A DNA stretch of 64,000 nucleotides from Centroberyx gerrardi (lineage: Eukaryota > Chordata > Actinopteri > Beryciformes > Berycidae). The position numbers were made by a program, and so were the translations under genes. How positions within the stretch are numbered: position 1 is the first letter of the stretch; each line of letters starts with the position of its first letter. A model generated the notes under the pieces. The model did no database searches and was not told the DNA's origin. It saw nothing but the letters and a program-made list of their open reading frames with translations. This document shows, piece by piece, positions 25,001-50,433 of this stretch. The DNA lies in assembly GCF_048128805.1 (NCBI RefSeq), contig NC_136012.1, positions 16,710,725 through 16,774,724 of the forward strand, given 5' to 3'.

Positions 25001-27756
25001 TCCCTATAGGGAGCAAAAGATTATCACATAATTATTATTATTATTTATTAATAGAGTAAGACAATTGGTATTCGAGTCAAGGTTACAGATTTGAGAATAT
25101 TCAGTCCACAAAAGGGGAGAAGGTGTGACGACAAGGAAAGAAGATGTGATGGAAACCTTTTAAAACTGCTCCACTGTCATTGGCTAGGCTTCGTTTTTTT
25201 CTTTTTGCTGACTCACACAGACATTCATCACATTGAACATAATAGTCTGGTGGAAAATTGGCTGATAAACCTAGAATTCCTTTTTTTTTTACAGCAGACA
25301 TCCTAAAAGCCAGCAACTCAAGTCACTACTTTATCACATACCGCAGTATCTGTTGCTCTTTCTGATTGGCAGACATGGATCAGTAACCGACGAAGGAAGT
25401 ACCGCCTGATGGGCATTGAAATCCCTCCACCTAAAGGTGGGCCTGCTGTATTCACAACCTCATCCCCAGGAAACGAATCTCCGTTGGCCCTTAGCCCCGA
25501 CGAGGAGGGGCTTAGAACGCCTGAGCTTGGAGATGACTTGAATGACGGGGGATCTCTCTGCTTGTCTGAAGGTGAGGGCAGTGATGCGTACACATGCCCA
25601 CAAACCTCTGTATAAACTACATATCATGGCATTCATCTGGTGTTCTCTCTCCTAGATGGCACCAATGACTCGTACCAGAGAGAAGGAGAAGATGGAACAG
25701 ATATGTGTAATGCTGCTCCATTGGCCAATAATGTGGTACTTCATTATTTCTTTGATATTACAGTACAACCTCATTAAATTCAACCACTTTGGAATGGAGG
25801 CTGTTGGGGGTAATGTTCATACTGAAATAAAATGGACCAAGGCTCGTTCAGAATATATAAATGCTTGTGCATGCACATTTTGAGATTCCCTCTGCAGTCT
25901 AATTTTAAGATTATAAGCTTATATTGGCATGTAGCTACAACATTTCACCAATCATCAATCCAATATATAGTCACACCGACACATTTTCTCATTATCCCTG
26001 GTCACTTACATATTGAGTTGACACTGATCGGTTACTGAACTATATCATTATGAAAACATCAGTGAATTAGGAAAATCCAGGGTAAAACGACATTCAGTTT
26101 AGTTCAAACTTACATAAATGACACATAAGTAGAATAAATCTAGCACATGCAACAGTTAGATTGTGATGTAATACATCTGCAAAGGGTTGATGGAACGGTG
26201 ATGGATTCTTTCATTTGATAAGGAATAAACTGCCATTGTAGAGAACACATTCAAAGCATTAAGTGTGATCAAGTGGTTAGGGTCTGATATAAAAGGATCT
26301 ACTATTATTATTAGATTATTTTTATTCTACATTTTGAGTGTGCAGTCCAATACATATTGTTTGTATGTTCAATTGGTGTGATGCTTATTAAGTTTGTTTA
26401 GTTGACTATTCATTATTCATTGTCTCACTGCATAGTCAATGAGGGAGTGTTTAGTAAATGGTGTTGTGAGATAGTTTGTTGCCTCCAATCCTGTGATTCA
26501 ACATTTAATAGAATACACCAATATTTGGCAAATAACGTTTTAAATCAACATTGTGCAATGAGAAGAATATTAGCAGTTTTCACCTTTGTGTGTCCAGTAT
26601 TTTATTCAACTACTGTGTGTTTAGCAGACACAAGCGTTGCATCATCTCAAAAGCACTATAGTGTACAAAATACTGTCTGTCACCACTGTCCTCTAAAAAA
26701 AAGTGTTGATCAACTAGCTTTTTTACCAAAAGGGTCACAGATTCCTTTGAGACGTCATATGTCTATTTCCCTTTTTCACTCTCCATGATTCCAGTCACGA
26801 TGATTTGATCTCACTAACTGATGAATCATGTGGTGTGTGTTTTCTAAACAGAAGATCGAGATAATCGATGAGGATGATGATGATGATGATGGTGTAATTG
26901 TGGCTTCAGACATGGAGCAAATGCAGAGCCTGCTGGAATTCAAGGTGAACACACACACACACACACACACACATACAGAAACTATGACATATATTGCAGG
27001 ACAGCGCTTTGTTGACTATGCCTAAACTGGCTGCGGCAGTCATAATCCTCTTCTCAAATTGAACTGTTCATGCTTCACTGCTCTATATTTGTGTGTATGC
27101 ATGCATGTAGGAGAAGTGCCTGGACTGAAGAGTCAGTGTGGCGCTAAATGAAAGGCATTGTAACTCACAAAGAAGTCAAGCTCTGAATTAAGTTGAATAT
27201 TTCGCGTCTTTAAATCTTTCCATTTCAGCATGAGGAAGTGCAGTTCCTAGAGCACGAGCTAGAGAACCAAAAACAGAAATACTACGAGCTTGAGAGCTTC
27301 ACTAAGAGCCTGCTCAGTGCTGTGAGGAACAACGACCTGGAGAAACAGCAGGTACAGTCACAATCACGTATACGCACCAACAAGAACCGTTCGAACATCA
27401 GCTTGACGTGAAATACAACAGTGTTTTTCCATTGTATCAGCCACAAATTTCTAACAGGAGTCCCATTATTGCGTGCGTGCTTGTAGGAAATCATGGCCAG
27501 TCTACCTCAGCCTGCAGACCAGGACTGGAACATGACTCCGGAGAGAGGAACCCAGCCTGCTGCCATGTCAACAGAAACATCCTCCGACCACGACGAATCC
27601 TCGACGATCGCCGCAAGCAATGAAGAACCCTCGCTAGTCCCAGCAAATGAAGATTTCCCACTGGTCACCATAAACGAAGACGGTTCAACAACTGAAGTCG
27701 CCGTGCCCTCTGCATCAGAGGAGCAACTGGAAGAAGCCGTTACAGAACAAGAGTGA
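21896..27756 (+). CDS. hdx: Highly divergent homeobox protein
   Basis: Nine coding exons join to 773 codons (human HDX is about 690). Residues 1-60 form a first atypical homeodomain, starting MNLRSVFTAEQQRILERYYD and ending in TWVGNKRRK across an exon junction. Residues 471-533 form the second (LQDRTQFSDGDL to TWISNRRRKYRLMG). Between them is a Ser/Pro-rich linker with poly-Asn and Gly-Ala repeats. Further on are an acidic KIEIIDEDDDDDD stretch (613 on), a predicted helical segment at 644-684 (HEEVQFLEHELENQKQKYYE) and an acidic C-terminus. HDX is a nuclear DNA-binding-type protein whose targets are little known. Identification rests on strong similarity in both homeodomains and at the KIEIID junction. 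The neighbour rps6ka6 matches human order. Confidence 0.95.
22320..23525 (+). CDS. hdx: hdx large exon (end of homeodomain 1 and low-complexity linker)
   Basis: Acceptor TTCCTTACAG before ACATGGGTTGGC (TWVG); donor TCACAG/GTAGGT. It encodes residues 50-451: basic NKRRK, repeated LSNH/GGAL motifs, a long Ser run, NNNNNNND, a GAGAGAGAGAG run, then conserved SIAMETADEEDEWQREEELA, which parallels the human SIAMETGDAEDE segment. The open frame upstream of 22320 is intron read-through. Confidence 0.92.
23608..23664 (+). CDS. hdx: hdx small exon
   Basis: Acceptor TTGTGTGTAG before ACTTCAGTC; donor AGGACA/GTAAGT. It encodes TSVSAAPWVVSNSRKRT (residues 452-470 region), matching the human PWITGCSRKR segment just before homeodomain 2. 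Confidence 0.87.
23895..24041 (+). CDS. hdx: hdx exon (second homeodomain, helices 1-2)
   Basis: Acceptor GTGTTCAG before CTGCAGGATCGG; donor GTCAAG/GTAACT. It encodes residues 471-519, LQDRTQFSDGDL to TEIVK. Confidence 0.93.
24880..25070 (+). mobile_element. SINE remnant (body and tail) in hdx intron
   Basis: TTGAGCGAGTCATTGAATCC, CTCTGACCTCCCTG and GAATTTCCCTATAGGGA match in order the body of the SINE at 44018-44244. The tRNA-like head is missing or eroded. It ends in an ATTATTATT tail. Confidence 0.5.
25373..25571 (+). CDS. hdx: hdx exon (second homeodomain recognition helix)
   Basis: Acceptor TGATTGGCAG before ACATGGATC; donor TCTGAAG/GTGAGG (phase 1). It encodes TWISNRRRKYRLMGIEIPPP and an acidic DEEGL..GDDLNDGGSLCLSE stretch. 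Confidence 0.93.
25656..25735 (+). CDS. hdx: hdx exon (acidic linker)
   Basis: Acceptor CTCTCCTAG before ATGGCACC, read as G/AT GGC ACC; donor AATGTG/GTACTT. It encodes DGTNDSYQREGEDGTDMCNA and ends NNV, ready to join KIEII as in human HDX. Confidence 0.82.
26852..26944 (+). CDS. hdx: hdx exon (KIEIID acidic segment)
   Basis: Acceptor TTTCTAAACAG before AAGATCGAG; donor TTCAAG/GTGAAC, running straight into a CA repeat. It encodes residues 613-643 with a GAT repeat coding six Asp. Confidence 0.9.
27229..27351 (+). CDS. hdx: hdx exon (C-terminal coiled-coil-like helix)
   Basis: Acceptor TCCATTTCAG before CATGAGGAAG; donor CAGCAG/GTACAG. It encodes residues 644-684, parallel to the human NEEVKFIENELEIQKQKY segment. 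Confidence 0.92.
27487..27756 (+). CDS. hdx: hdx last coding exon
   Basis: Acceptor GCTTGTAG before GAAATCATGGCC; stop TGA at 27754-27756. It encodes the acidic Ser/Glu-rich tail, which is poorly conserved. Confidence 0.85.
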   Translation, partial: EIMASLPQPADQDWNMTPERGTQPAAMSTETSSDHDESSTIAASNEEPSLVPANEDFPLVTINEDGSTTEVAVPSASEEQLEEAVTEQE

Positions 27757-27989
27757 CTGTCTTGCATAACATCAACACACACACGCACTCTTACAGACGT
27801 TCCCACACTCCACAAGGAAGCAGGTATCGGACAAGAGGGACTCTTCGGTCTTACATACACATACACTCAGATAAACTCATGCTCCACGCCCAGTGCCTGT
27901 GGATTGATGCTTCACTATGACTGTTGGGCTGACAATGCCTTTTTTACTGCATATCATTCGCCTTGCTCTGGTCTCGTCCCAGAGAGAAC

Positions 27990-27995
27990 AATAAA
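27990..27995 (+). terminator. hdx: hdx polyadenylation signal
   Basis: AATAAA 234 bases after the hdx stop, before a GT-rich stretch. Confidence 0.6.
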
Positions 27996-28619
27996 CGACC
28001 TCTATCTAACTTATCCAGATGGCTGTGTGTTTCAATGACAAAGGAGAATGACACTGTCCTTTTCTTAGCCACATGCATTGCTGACTGAGTGAGCATAAAG
28101 TTTGGTTGGAAGTGTTTTTTATGCATAAACACCATGGTGACATATAGGCCTGACTATTGCTTTAATGTACCTCACCACACAAAGACTTAGTGCTGGTGGT
28201 TGGGTGGGAGAGAGAGCGAGTGAGAGCTAGAGAGAAAGTGGATGAGCTGTAAGCCTCTTACTTCCACTTGGATGAGGGATGGACAGGCTTATGAAACAGT
28301 TGGCTTTAAAACATTCAATTTACACCCTTAAGATCAGAGGCTCAGATGAATAGTGGGCCATATCTCACCACAAGATGTGTCCGTTTTGCACTCCCATGAT
28401 CACATATGATGCTGCCATACCATGTGCAGCTGTGTTAATTATAAATTAAGCTGTGCGTGCAGGTCACAATAGCAGAAACCGCGTCAGTCGGAAGCAATTA
28501 TGTATCATCCGGATGCAAGCATGTTACACAGTAAGTCAAGTCCCTACGCCACCCGTCCTCTCCCTCCCCCAGCCTTTAGATTTGTTGCTTTGGTTTGGAT
28601 GGGGGAAATCCTTAACTGA

Positions 28620-28690
28620 ATTGCGTCATAGCTACGTCAATAAACTCTCATTCACTGACGTTCAGGTACCACAGTAGCCGCCATATTCGC
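28620..28690 (+). promoter_or_regulatory. rps6ka6: rps6ka6 core promoter: CRE half-sites and YY1 motif
   Basis: Three CRE-like words (GCGTCATA at 28623, TACGTCAA at 28633, TGACGTT at 28656) precede GCCGCCATATT at 28677-28687. The latter is the reverse complement of the YY1 consensus AANATGGCGGC, which usually lies within tens of bases of a TATA-less start. The position about 200 bases upstream of the start codon fits. Start site inferred. Confidence 0.5.
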
Positions 28691-28694
28691 ATCT

Positions 28695-28706
28695 ATGGCA
28701 GGGTAG
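28695..28706 (+). other. uORF 1 in rps6ka6 leader (MAG stop)
   Basis: ATGGCAGGGTAG, eight bases after the YY1 motif. It is in the leader only if transcription starts at or before this point. Confidence 0.4.
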
Positions 28707-28723
28707 CGGCGCTCGGAGAGCGT

Positions 28724-28810
28724 ATGGTCCCGTCAACAACATCAACTATTCCCACACCGACCCCCAGTCCTCCCCTGATAGTGGTCCACGGTCGTACAGC
28801 TTGTATCTGA
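28724..28810 (+). other. uORF 2 in rps6ka6 leader (28 codons)
   Basis: It starts ATGGTCCCGTCAACAAC and stops at TGA 28808-28810, upstream of the kinase start. The peptide is Thr/Pro-rich with no known homology. Confidence 0.4.
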
Positions 28811-28850
28811 TCATCAAAGCGGAATATCCAGACTTCCACATAGGGGAGAC

Positions 28851-28874
28851 ATGCAACGTGGAGCGGGGGTCTAG
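28851..28874 (+). other. uORF 3 in rps6ka6 leader (MQRGAGV stop)
   Basis: A seven-codon frame ending in TAG ten bases before the main start codon. Confidence 0.4.
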
Positions 28875-28884
28875 GTGGACTACG

Positions 28885-42733
<13,849 letters not shown>

Positions 42734-43890
42734 ACACACACACACACACACACACACAGCTCTTCCCCTAACTCTGACCTCACACTTGCTCATACGCGTA
42801 CACAGATGCATACACAAACATACGCACACAAGCCCCAAACCCTGGCCAGTCGACCCTAATGTCTCCCTTTTTAATCTATTTATTTGACACACCCAGCATA
42901 CACACACACACACACCCACACCCACACACACACTGGACAAGGTTGCATGGTGAGGACGTCAGCTGAAGAGGAAGAGGGAAGCTCACATATCTGTTACTGC
43001 TGGGGAGACAGACTTGTATTTATTTCCACTGCTTTCATATGCACTTGCCCTCCTCGCCTTTCGTTCTTTCTTCCTCTTTATCTGGGGAAGAAATGCACCA
43101 GCTGATGTTCTCCTTCACTGTGATTGGCTGATTCAAAGCTGCTTCGGTAAACTGTGCCCCCCCACTGCTCTTCATCTCCACTTCGCCATCCTCTCCTCCT
43201 CAGTTCTCTTTCCTTCCCTCTTTGCTTTCGCTCTCTTAACTTCTTTTCCTCCAAGTGAAGTAATGGTTTATGCGCGAGAGTATTGGCGAGATGATATTGA
43301 TTGGGGGAGACTGTCAGGCTGTTTCCTTGCGGGGAGCAGCTGTCAGACTCATGCACATACACAAAAAGATATGATTCTGCTTGTGGCAGACTGTGAAGAG
43401 ACCCCCAGAGTCGAAATCATCCACCAACACTTTCGCTAACATAAATGCATGTGTGGACAGACCTGTATTTCTCTTTCCTTAAAATTTGCAGTCTGACTCC
43501 CTCACTTACTTTGTGATGCGAACAATGTATCAAGAGGTAAAAACATGCTGCAGATAGAAAAAGATACTCTCTAGAGGTCAAAGTGGAAAGAATGTGGTAA
43601 CGATGACACAAAAGCTAGTTTGCTAAAAATATAATGAAGATAAAGAAGATGAAGAGCATGTGGGAGAGCTGTAGGGATTTCCCTGGGGGGGACGGACGCA
43701 CCCCGTCGAACCAGAGAAGCTGAGTTATTAAAAAAAAAAACGAAAAAAAAACTGATCATTTCCATGGATATCTCTTCAAAAAGACATTGTGGAAATTGTA
43801 CCATATTGTATTTATTTCATTTAATTTTTAAGATTCTATTTTTCTTTCAAGTTCTGTATATATTGACATTAAAGATCATTATTGACATGC
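42734..43890 (+). other. rps6ka6: rps6ka6 3' untranslated region (inferred)
   Basis: It begins with CA tracts (42735-42758, 42899-42931) and continues to the ATTAAA at 43868. It includes an A-rich stretch (43730-43750). ORFs here are not conserved-looking. Confidence 0.55.
43868..43873 (+). terminator. rps6ka6: rps6ka6 polyadenylation signal (ATTAAA)
   Basis: ATTAAA about 1.1 kb after the stop, after a run of AT-rich sequence. It is followed by a GTTTGTTCTGGT GT-rich element about 40 bases on. Confidence 0.5.
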
Positions 43891-44017
43891 ATCCGCTGTG
43901 GACTGAGCTGGTTTGTTCTGGTCAGAGTGGAGGAAATGACTTCGGCTGAAGAGTGTGGCGAGCTGATGTCCAGCTGAGGGGAAGATGGATGACATTCTGA
44001 GTTATTGGGTGAAGCAG

Positions 44018-44244
44018 GGTGGTGTAGCGAGTAGAGAGGCCGTCCTTCAACTGGAAGGCCGGGGTTTGAGCCACTGTGAGGCAAGCACCTGCCCTGCTGT
44101 GGTGTCATTGAGCAAAACACTGAATCCCTACCAGCTCTGCTCTGTAGCTGAGTGTGATCTCTGACCTTCCTGCGACACGGGCAAGTCAAAAGATGAAGTT
44201 CCCTTTTTGGGATCAATGGAGTTGTCACAAAAATAAAATAAAAG
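44018..44244 (+). mobile_element. tRNA-derived SINE
   Basis: The tRNA-like head GGTGGTGTAGCGAGTAGAGA carries the A-box, and GGGGTTTGAGCC (44061-44072) is the B-box. The body has TTGAGCAAAACACTGAATCC and TCTGACCTTCCTG. The 3' end is GTTCCCTTTTTGGGATCAAT followed by an AAAATAAAATAAAA tail. This layout is that of a complete fish SINE. Confidence 0.7.
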
Positions 44245-45299
44245 CACCTCAAACTTTTGGCTTTCACTCCCGAGAAGATCTAAATGCTAAGAAGGAATTG
44301 ATGAAAGTTTAAATTTTGCTTGATTTAGATCTCCCATCAAGGTAGCAGCTGTTTGTGGACACTTCTCAAAATGATAGCAGCATCCCGAGCAATTTCATTT
44401 TCCTTTGTCTCCTCCTCCTATCAACAGAAATGAGACGCAAAGAGTAATAGTCACCACTAGGTGGTAATACTGTCTAGTACATCAGAAGTTATGTGGCTTT
44501 GTTCAGCACACAGCATCCCTCTCTGTGCCTGTGTCCTAGCCTTATGTAAATGATCAGTCTAGCCTGCTTCCGTTCTGTCTGTCCAACCCCCACTCCCCAG
44601 AGAATATGTGATCCTCCAACCAGTGGTGTGTAAAAAAGAATTGTGTGTGTGTCAGAGCTGTCATGGCCAGAGCAGCAGTGGATGGAGATCTAGGCAGCGA
44701 AGCAGATGGATTGAGGCACAACCACTGCTCCCATGAATGCACACACACACAAACACACACTCTGGCCCGTGGACCAGCTGTTGTCCTCTTTCCGTCATTG
44801 CAACTGTCTGGGATAACTCCATGTCCTCATCTGATTCTCCTCCCTCTCTCTCTACCTCTCTCACTCCCTCTCTCTCTCTCTCTGTTGGATTAGATGCTTG
44901 CTGTACACAGCCTGGGAGCCGAGAGGTAAACAGTGGGGCTAATTGCTTTGACATACTGCTCTTTGTTTTGGCCTCCTGGTGCTAATCAACCAGTCGGCTA
45001 ATAAGTCTCTGCCTGGCAAGGAAACACGACTGTTTGTGTTTAGGCTAGGAGGAAGGAGAAGGGACAGGGGTCGGCCATGTTGAATTATATTCCATATTAA
45101 AGTGTTCCAGTCCATATTTGCCCGTCATCAAGAGTTCCCACAGTGCTCCTCTGGCTGGGTAGAGCCTCGCTCAGGTGTGAATCTATTTATCCTCATTAAC
45201 GAGCGTCTCCCCAAAGTCAGCCAATTAACACGCTGCTCCTAATGAAGCCATTAGCTGTCAGATGAGGCAGTGGCAGTGCCTGTCATCGGTCCACTGTGT

Positions 45300-45337
<38 letters not shown>

Positions 45338-46427
45338 CCACTCGCTGCTAATAAAAGCAAGAGAATTAATGGAGTGAGTGTGTGTGATAATGAGTTAATG
45401 TGGAACAAGCAGGACGAGCGGTGATCAGCCCTCTGTCTCAAATGAAGATATCAGACACAGTGATTTACTCTCACTCTCACTGCCATAGACAGGCCTTTCT
45501 CCTCTGACATATACCAAGTGCCTGTCACTGTGACAGTGTGTGTGTGTGTGTGTGTGTGTTTTAAAAAGCATGGTGGGCTGAGTGGAATGACGAAAACCCC
45601 TCTCGAATGATAGCCATACTACTTGTCTCTTTTTTGTACGACCCTTCACCTAACATCACATCAAAGTTTCCAAGAGGAGCGCTGGCCTGCGCAAAATGAC
45701 ATGGAAAATGTAGATGTCACTCATTCTCCCTACAGAGTTATCATACTGCTCTCATTAATGTATATTGTTTATGTATGTATATTGTAATATGGTTTATTAT
45801 ATTGTTACTTTAATTATGTCATCACAGTAATTGTAATGACATGCCACAGCCTAAACAGACGACATCACTATCCTGTAGGGTCACAATACCACAGGAATTC
45901 CCATTATGAGGCGGCTGATCCATTGTCATCACCTTATACAGTGGATTTCCAACTGTTTGCGTTGGATCCAGGATTGTTACACATATTCAGCATGTGGGCA
46001 ACAATGTCGGCTGTCAATAAGTGAAAAAAAAAAAAAAAAAGAAAAATAGAAGATAGCAGGTTTCCGCAGTCTGGCGTCAGTGATAGTTGCCCTTCATTAG
46101 ACCTACTGGAGAGATAGCAAGCTAATGAGAATCTACCTGAGGCACTAATCTGAGCCTGTGTGTATAGGAACAAAACTTATATTAAACCAACATTTTCCAT
46201 CAATGGCAACAAAGATTTACTGCCTTTTCCTATCCATGATGGGCCCTGTAGACTCTATTGGAGCAGGCAGACGGACTGTCATGTTGGGAACCTGGATGTG
46301 CGTCTCCCTCCTACTGAAGCTGCCTGGCCGCCCGGCTCAGGAGATGAAAGAATTGAGGATGTGAAATTGATTTTAGGTTACGCGATTAATCTTATTGTAG
46401 ATTCCTCCATCCTCTCTCTCTCCCTCT

Positions 46428-46433
<6 letters not shown>

Positions 46434-46475
<42 letters not shown>

Positions 46476-46487
46476 ACACACACACAC
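46434..46487. repeat. Poly-C followed by CA tract
   Basis: 27 C then about 13 CA units. Confidence 0.93.
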
Positions 46488-46600
46488 CACCCCTCTCCCC
46501 TCCGCTCTCTTCCTCTCCTCTGCTCCCACAGTTAGGATTGATTCTGGGGCGGCTGTCCTCTAATACAGTATCATTAGCAACAGCGGTTTCTCTGGTTTCT

Positions 46601-46615
46601 CTGCCCTCTAGTGAT
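46601..46615 (-). promoter_or_regulatory. CTCF-like motif between rps6ka6 and pou3f4
   Basis: The minus strand reads GATCACTAGAGGGCAG, a fair match to the CTCF core. Confidence 0.4.
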
Positions 46616-47644
46616 CAGTTATCAAGTTTGTCATATTCTCTTTGAAGACATGCTGGTGCCCTGCAGTATTAAGCTGTGCTGGATATGTGTAGTTGCAAGT
46701 AGATATGAGCACAAATACACTGAAAATGAGATGAATCGAGTTAGGAATACTCCTGCAACAAGTGTGAAAGATGTTGCCAAAAAATGCATTTATAGAATCC
46801 AATACATGCAGTTTGTGTTTTCAAAATACAAAAAATATTTATTTGAAATATAGAGATATGTGGCATTCATGAACAAATAATATCCCACTTATTGGCCTAG
46901 GTAGAAACCAAGAAGCTACAATTACTAAACTATTGAGTGTCAAATAGTCTATGCAATCGATGCAGGAAATTTTGTTTAATCATTCAAAAACTTGTTTTCC
47001 AACTTTTATACTTCTTAATTCTGGTAATGCCCTATGATCTCAGGTCTTATAGGTCTAGATATCCCTTGTACAGGACGTCCTGCATCATCTGCCCTTGTGT
47101 AATGGCTAGCTGAGGCTGATCTACTTGTAAGATCGTTTGATTTTGTATCCGCAAATATGCAAACACTGAGTTATGCAAGTAGATCAACATGGAGAAGTAA
47201 CTCTGGTTTTGAAAATGACCTTTCTTTTAATCGACTCTGATTGCTACTAGAAAATATTTCATTTAAAAAAAAATTGAAATTCTGAGAGGTATCTTGTTAC
47301 ATTCAAATCTGCTAAATGTAAATTACAAAATACACCCAAGTAAATACATATTTCAGAAACATGCATTAGAGATGCTGCCCATCTCTGGTCACAGGTAACA
47401 TGACTTTGGATGAGCATTAGGAGTTGTATTGCAAAACACATTATATTCATTTTGGAAGAAAATCTTTGCCTCGGTTTCATTAGTGAGTATATCTAAAATA
47501 TATAGGACTATGTTATTGTTTTGTCAGCCAAATGCTTTAGTTAACTACTATCCTCACCATGATTTGTTTTGATTTTGTTTTGATCATTTTGTTTTGCAGT
47601 AATTTTGCAAGAGTATGCATTGCTTTTTTTCAAATGGTGTGTAT

Positions 47645-47930
47645 GTCATTTGCATTTACTGTGTAGACATTTAACTAATGCTCTTACACAGAGCAGCTCA
47701 CAATGAGTGTAACAGTAGAATCGGCTTCCAGTCATATAGATCACCAACACAACAAGGAACCAATAGCACAAACATCAGAGCCATAGTACAAGACAGTAGA
47801 TGTATCAAAATACTCATATGACCCTGGAATGATCATCTAATATAAGTGAGAATCGCTAGAAGAAGAAATAAGAGCTAAGGAGAGATGTAGAGGGGATTTT
47901 TTTAAACTTAAAGATACTTAAGGATAAAAG
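47645..47930. repeat. Old interspersed repeat
   Basis: GTAGACATTTAACTAATGCT followed by CACAGAGCAGCTCACAATGA resembles the widespread teleost repeat with a TTTATCCAGAGCGACTTACA core. Confidence 0.5.
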
Positions 47931-48761
47931 CATATGGGAGCAAGAAGGGGAGGAGGACAAGGAAAGAAGAGACAGAAGTTGGAACAAAAGTCTGTTAAAT
48001 CTTACAGTAAAGTACAGTTAAAAAGGCTTGTGACCATGTGGCCGAATCATGGCAGCCGACATTCATTATTCCCATGTATGAATCCTTTCATGTGGGTCGG
48101 TGTTTCATTCCACTCTGTGTCCTCTGCATGTCAATCCCACTGCGGGGGGACTGTGGCCCTCTCTGCTTTCTCATTGTCTAATTAAAGAGAAATGCAGTGT
48201 AGACTGCCCTCTCTTTAAATATCAGTATCACTTGTTTTCTCTTTCTGACACAACTAATTATACTGGCTATTGTGTAAGCCAGCACCACAAATCTATCCTG
48301 CTTTTGAGCTGCTAATATTTAATCTTGTTGTGTTTTATTCACTCTGTTCACCTTCAGGGACTTTGGAAAGCTCAGCAACATAACACTATTGATAATAACT
48401 TGTGATATAAATCATAGAGAATGGAAGGTTAGTGATAAGGTGCAGTAATGAAGAGGTGTGAGTCAACCGGTCCTGTTATCCCCGGCCATTAAACAAACTG
48501 GCCCATTCTCCAAAGTTGCTATTTCTGCTTCTCTATAGTTGCTGTCCAGTGTCTGATGATCAATCCTGCTTTCTTTACTCTGCTTCCCACTCTGTCAGGA
48601 TCTGATTCATGTGCCAGCTCAGCTACCTACTGTAGTGTGTGCTGTATTGTCCAATGCCAAGGCATCCAACCCCAAGCCTCCCTCAGTACCATGGTGCCAA
48701 CCCAGCCTCTATCCAAAAGAGGTCACAGTAACTATGAAGAGTTCATTTCCAAAATGTTTTA

Positions 48762-48849
48762 ATCTCCAAAATGTATATTTTGGAGATTCCAAATCTCCAA
48801 AATGTATATTTTGGAGATTCCAAATCTCCAAAATGTATATTTTGGAGAT
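48762..48849. repeat. Tandem array of a 31-bp palindrome-containing unit
   Basis: Three units start ATCTCCAAAATGTAT at 48762, 48793 and 48824. Each contains ATCTCCAAAAT and its exact inverse ATTTTGGAGAT around a GTAT centre; units are joined by TCCAA. Confidence 0.9.
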
Positions 48850-48954
48850 GAACACAAAATAAAGATAAAGTTCATCTGAAATACTGAGCATTTTTTGCAA
48901 CAGTATTTTCTAACTATTTTCTCACTTCTACTATCTAAATTAGCAAAATGTGTT

Positions 48955-49140
48955 GTTTTTGTGCTACCAGTCACTAGTCAATTATTTGTGAGTATGTGTC
49001 ACTTTTTTCAAATGGGGGATTGTTCATTACTGAATGCCACTCTTCAACTACATATTTGGATGGTACCAGTAAGAATTTCTGCAGGTTTAGGCCTACTCTC
49101 CTCTCTAATGAAGCTCTAATGAAGCTCCACACAGCTAGTG
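48955..49140 (+). repeat. Candidate dispersed repeat, partner of 21300-21600
   Basis: GTGTCACTTTTTTCAAATGG, ACTGAATGCCACTC and TTTCTGCAGG occur in the same order as on the minus strand of 21300-21600. Confidence 0.4.
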
Positions 49141-49688
49141 TGAAGTGGTTCAAGGATACTGCAATGTTGCTCTGGACCTTGGCTTGGCTGCTGCTCTTCT
49201 TGCAGGGTAATTTTTTCGTAAATCAGGCATTATTTTGAACTAAAATAGATGGATGGAATCAATCAGCCATGGTTTTACTTTTCTCTTCTTCTACATAACC
49301 GCCCCCTTCACCTCCACCCTCACACCCTTTTCTCTGTGTTTCTCTCTCCCTCGCTCTGTCTCCCCCACCCCCCTCTCAGGGCTGCAGACTGAGGAGATGC
49401 ATAAATTCAGACACATTAGTATTCCAGTCAGGCTCTCCATTTCAAGGCAAGGCCTAGCACCCTTCCGCCTCTCCTCTCCTCTCCTCTCCTCTCCTCTCCT
49501 TCACTCTCCCTCTCCAGCTCTATTTTTGAATCATTTAAGTAGCACTGCATCTATAGACCTACTTATTTCAAAACGATTCCAAATTATTTTTAGGCATTAT
49601 GATTTTTAGGAATATAGCTATATTTTGCCCTTGCCCAATTATACGCAGCTGTAGTCTTTGAAATGAGATTCATCTGCTTCTGGTTTTG

Positions 49689-49711
49689 TGTGTGTGTGTG
49701 TGTGTTGTGTG

Positions 49712-49772
<61 letters not shown>
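49689..49772. repeat. Long TG microsatellite
   Basis: About 40 TG units with two TGTTG interruptions near the start. Confidence 0.95.
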
Positions 49773-49774
<2 letters not shown>

Positions 49775-50218
49775 ATTGTGTTTTGCTGTCAGGCCCAGCG
49801 GCCCAGGCGATAAATCACGCATGTCTGATTGAGGAGGGCAGAGGGCCCGGACAATAACATTTCAGTGGAACTGCTGGAGAAAGCTTCTCAGTTTTCCCTG
49901 CAGAGCCGCATCCAAGGTCCTGTTGAACCAGCGGATATTTTACAGCTGTTAGTTGACAATAAACTATGAAACTTGTTAAAGAAACCCTTTGACATGACAT
50001 TGACGTTGAATTGAAGTTGAAGGTTATGCTGCTAAAGCATAGTACTAAAATAGTATAAAAGGATAATAATATTATCTTAATGATTATAGGCGTCTGACGT
50101 TGATAAACCATCATTATTAGTCATTATTATAAGTTTAAGAAGTAGGCTTGATCATGGCACAATAAAAATTAAATTGAAGATATATATTTTATTATCACTT
50201 CTGTTACTAGGCTATTTA

Positions 50219-50296
50219 AATAATAACAATAATAATAGTAATAATAATAACAATAATAATAATAGCAATAATAATAATAATAATAATAATAATAAT
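50219..50296. repeat. AAT trinucleotide microsatellite
   Basis: AATAAT repeats with AATAGT/AACAAT/AGCAAT variants, becoming pure at the right end. Confidence 0.93.
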
Positions 50297-50408
50297 TCTT
50301 AGAAAATAAACCCAAAATATGCTTAATTTAGGCCTACTACTAACCTATCAAATTCATGCCAAAAGCTAAATTCTGTTTTGGACAGTGGACAGTTGTAGCA
50401 AGAAGTTG

Positions 50409-50433
50409 TTTATTACAACATACATAGTTTATT
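50409..50433 (-). terminator. pou3f4: Possible pou3f4 polyadenylation signals
   Basis: Two TTTATT words (50409 and 50428), i.e. AATAAA on the minus strand, about 1.2 kb past the pou3f4 stop. Several AT-rich alternatives exist nearby. Confidence 0.3.

Noticed and set aside
46160..46645. 161-codon ORF between rps6ka6 and pou3f4
   Set aside because: It runs through the poly-C/CA tract and has no homology I recognise.
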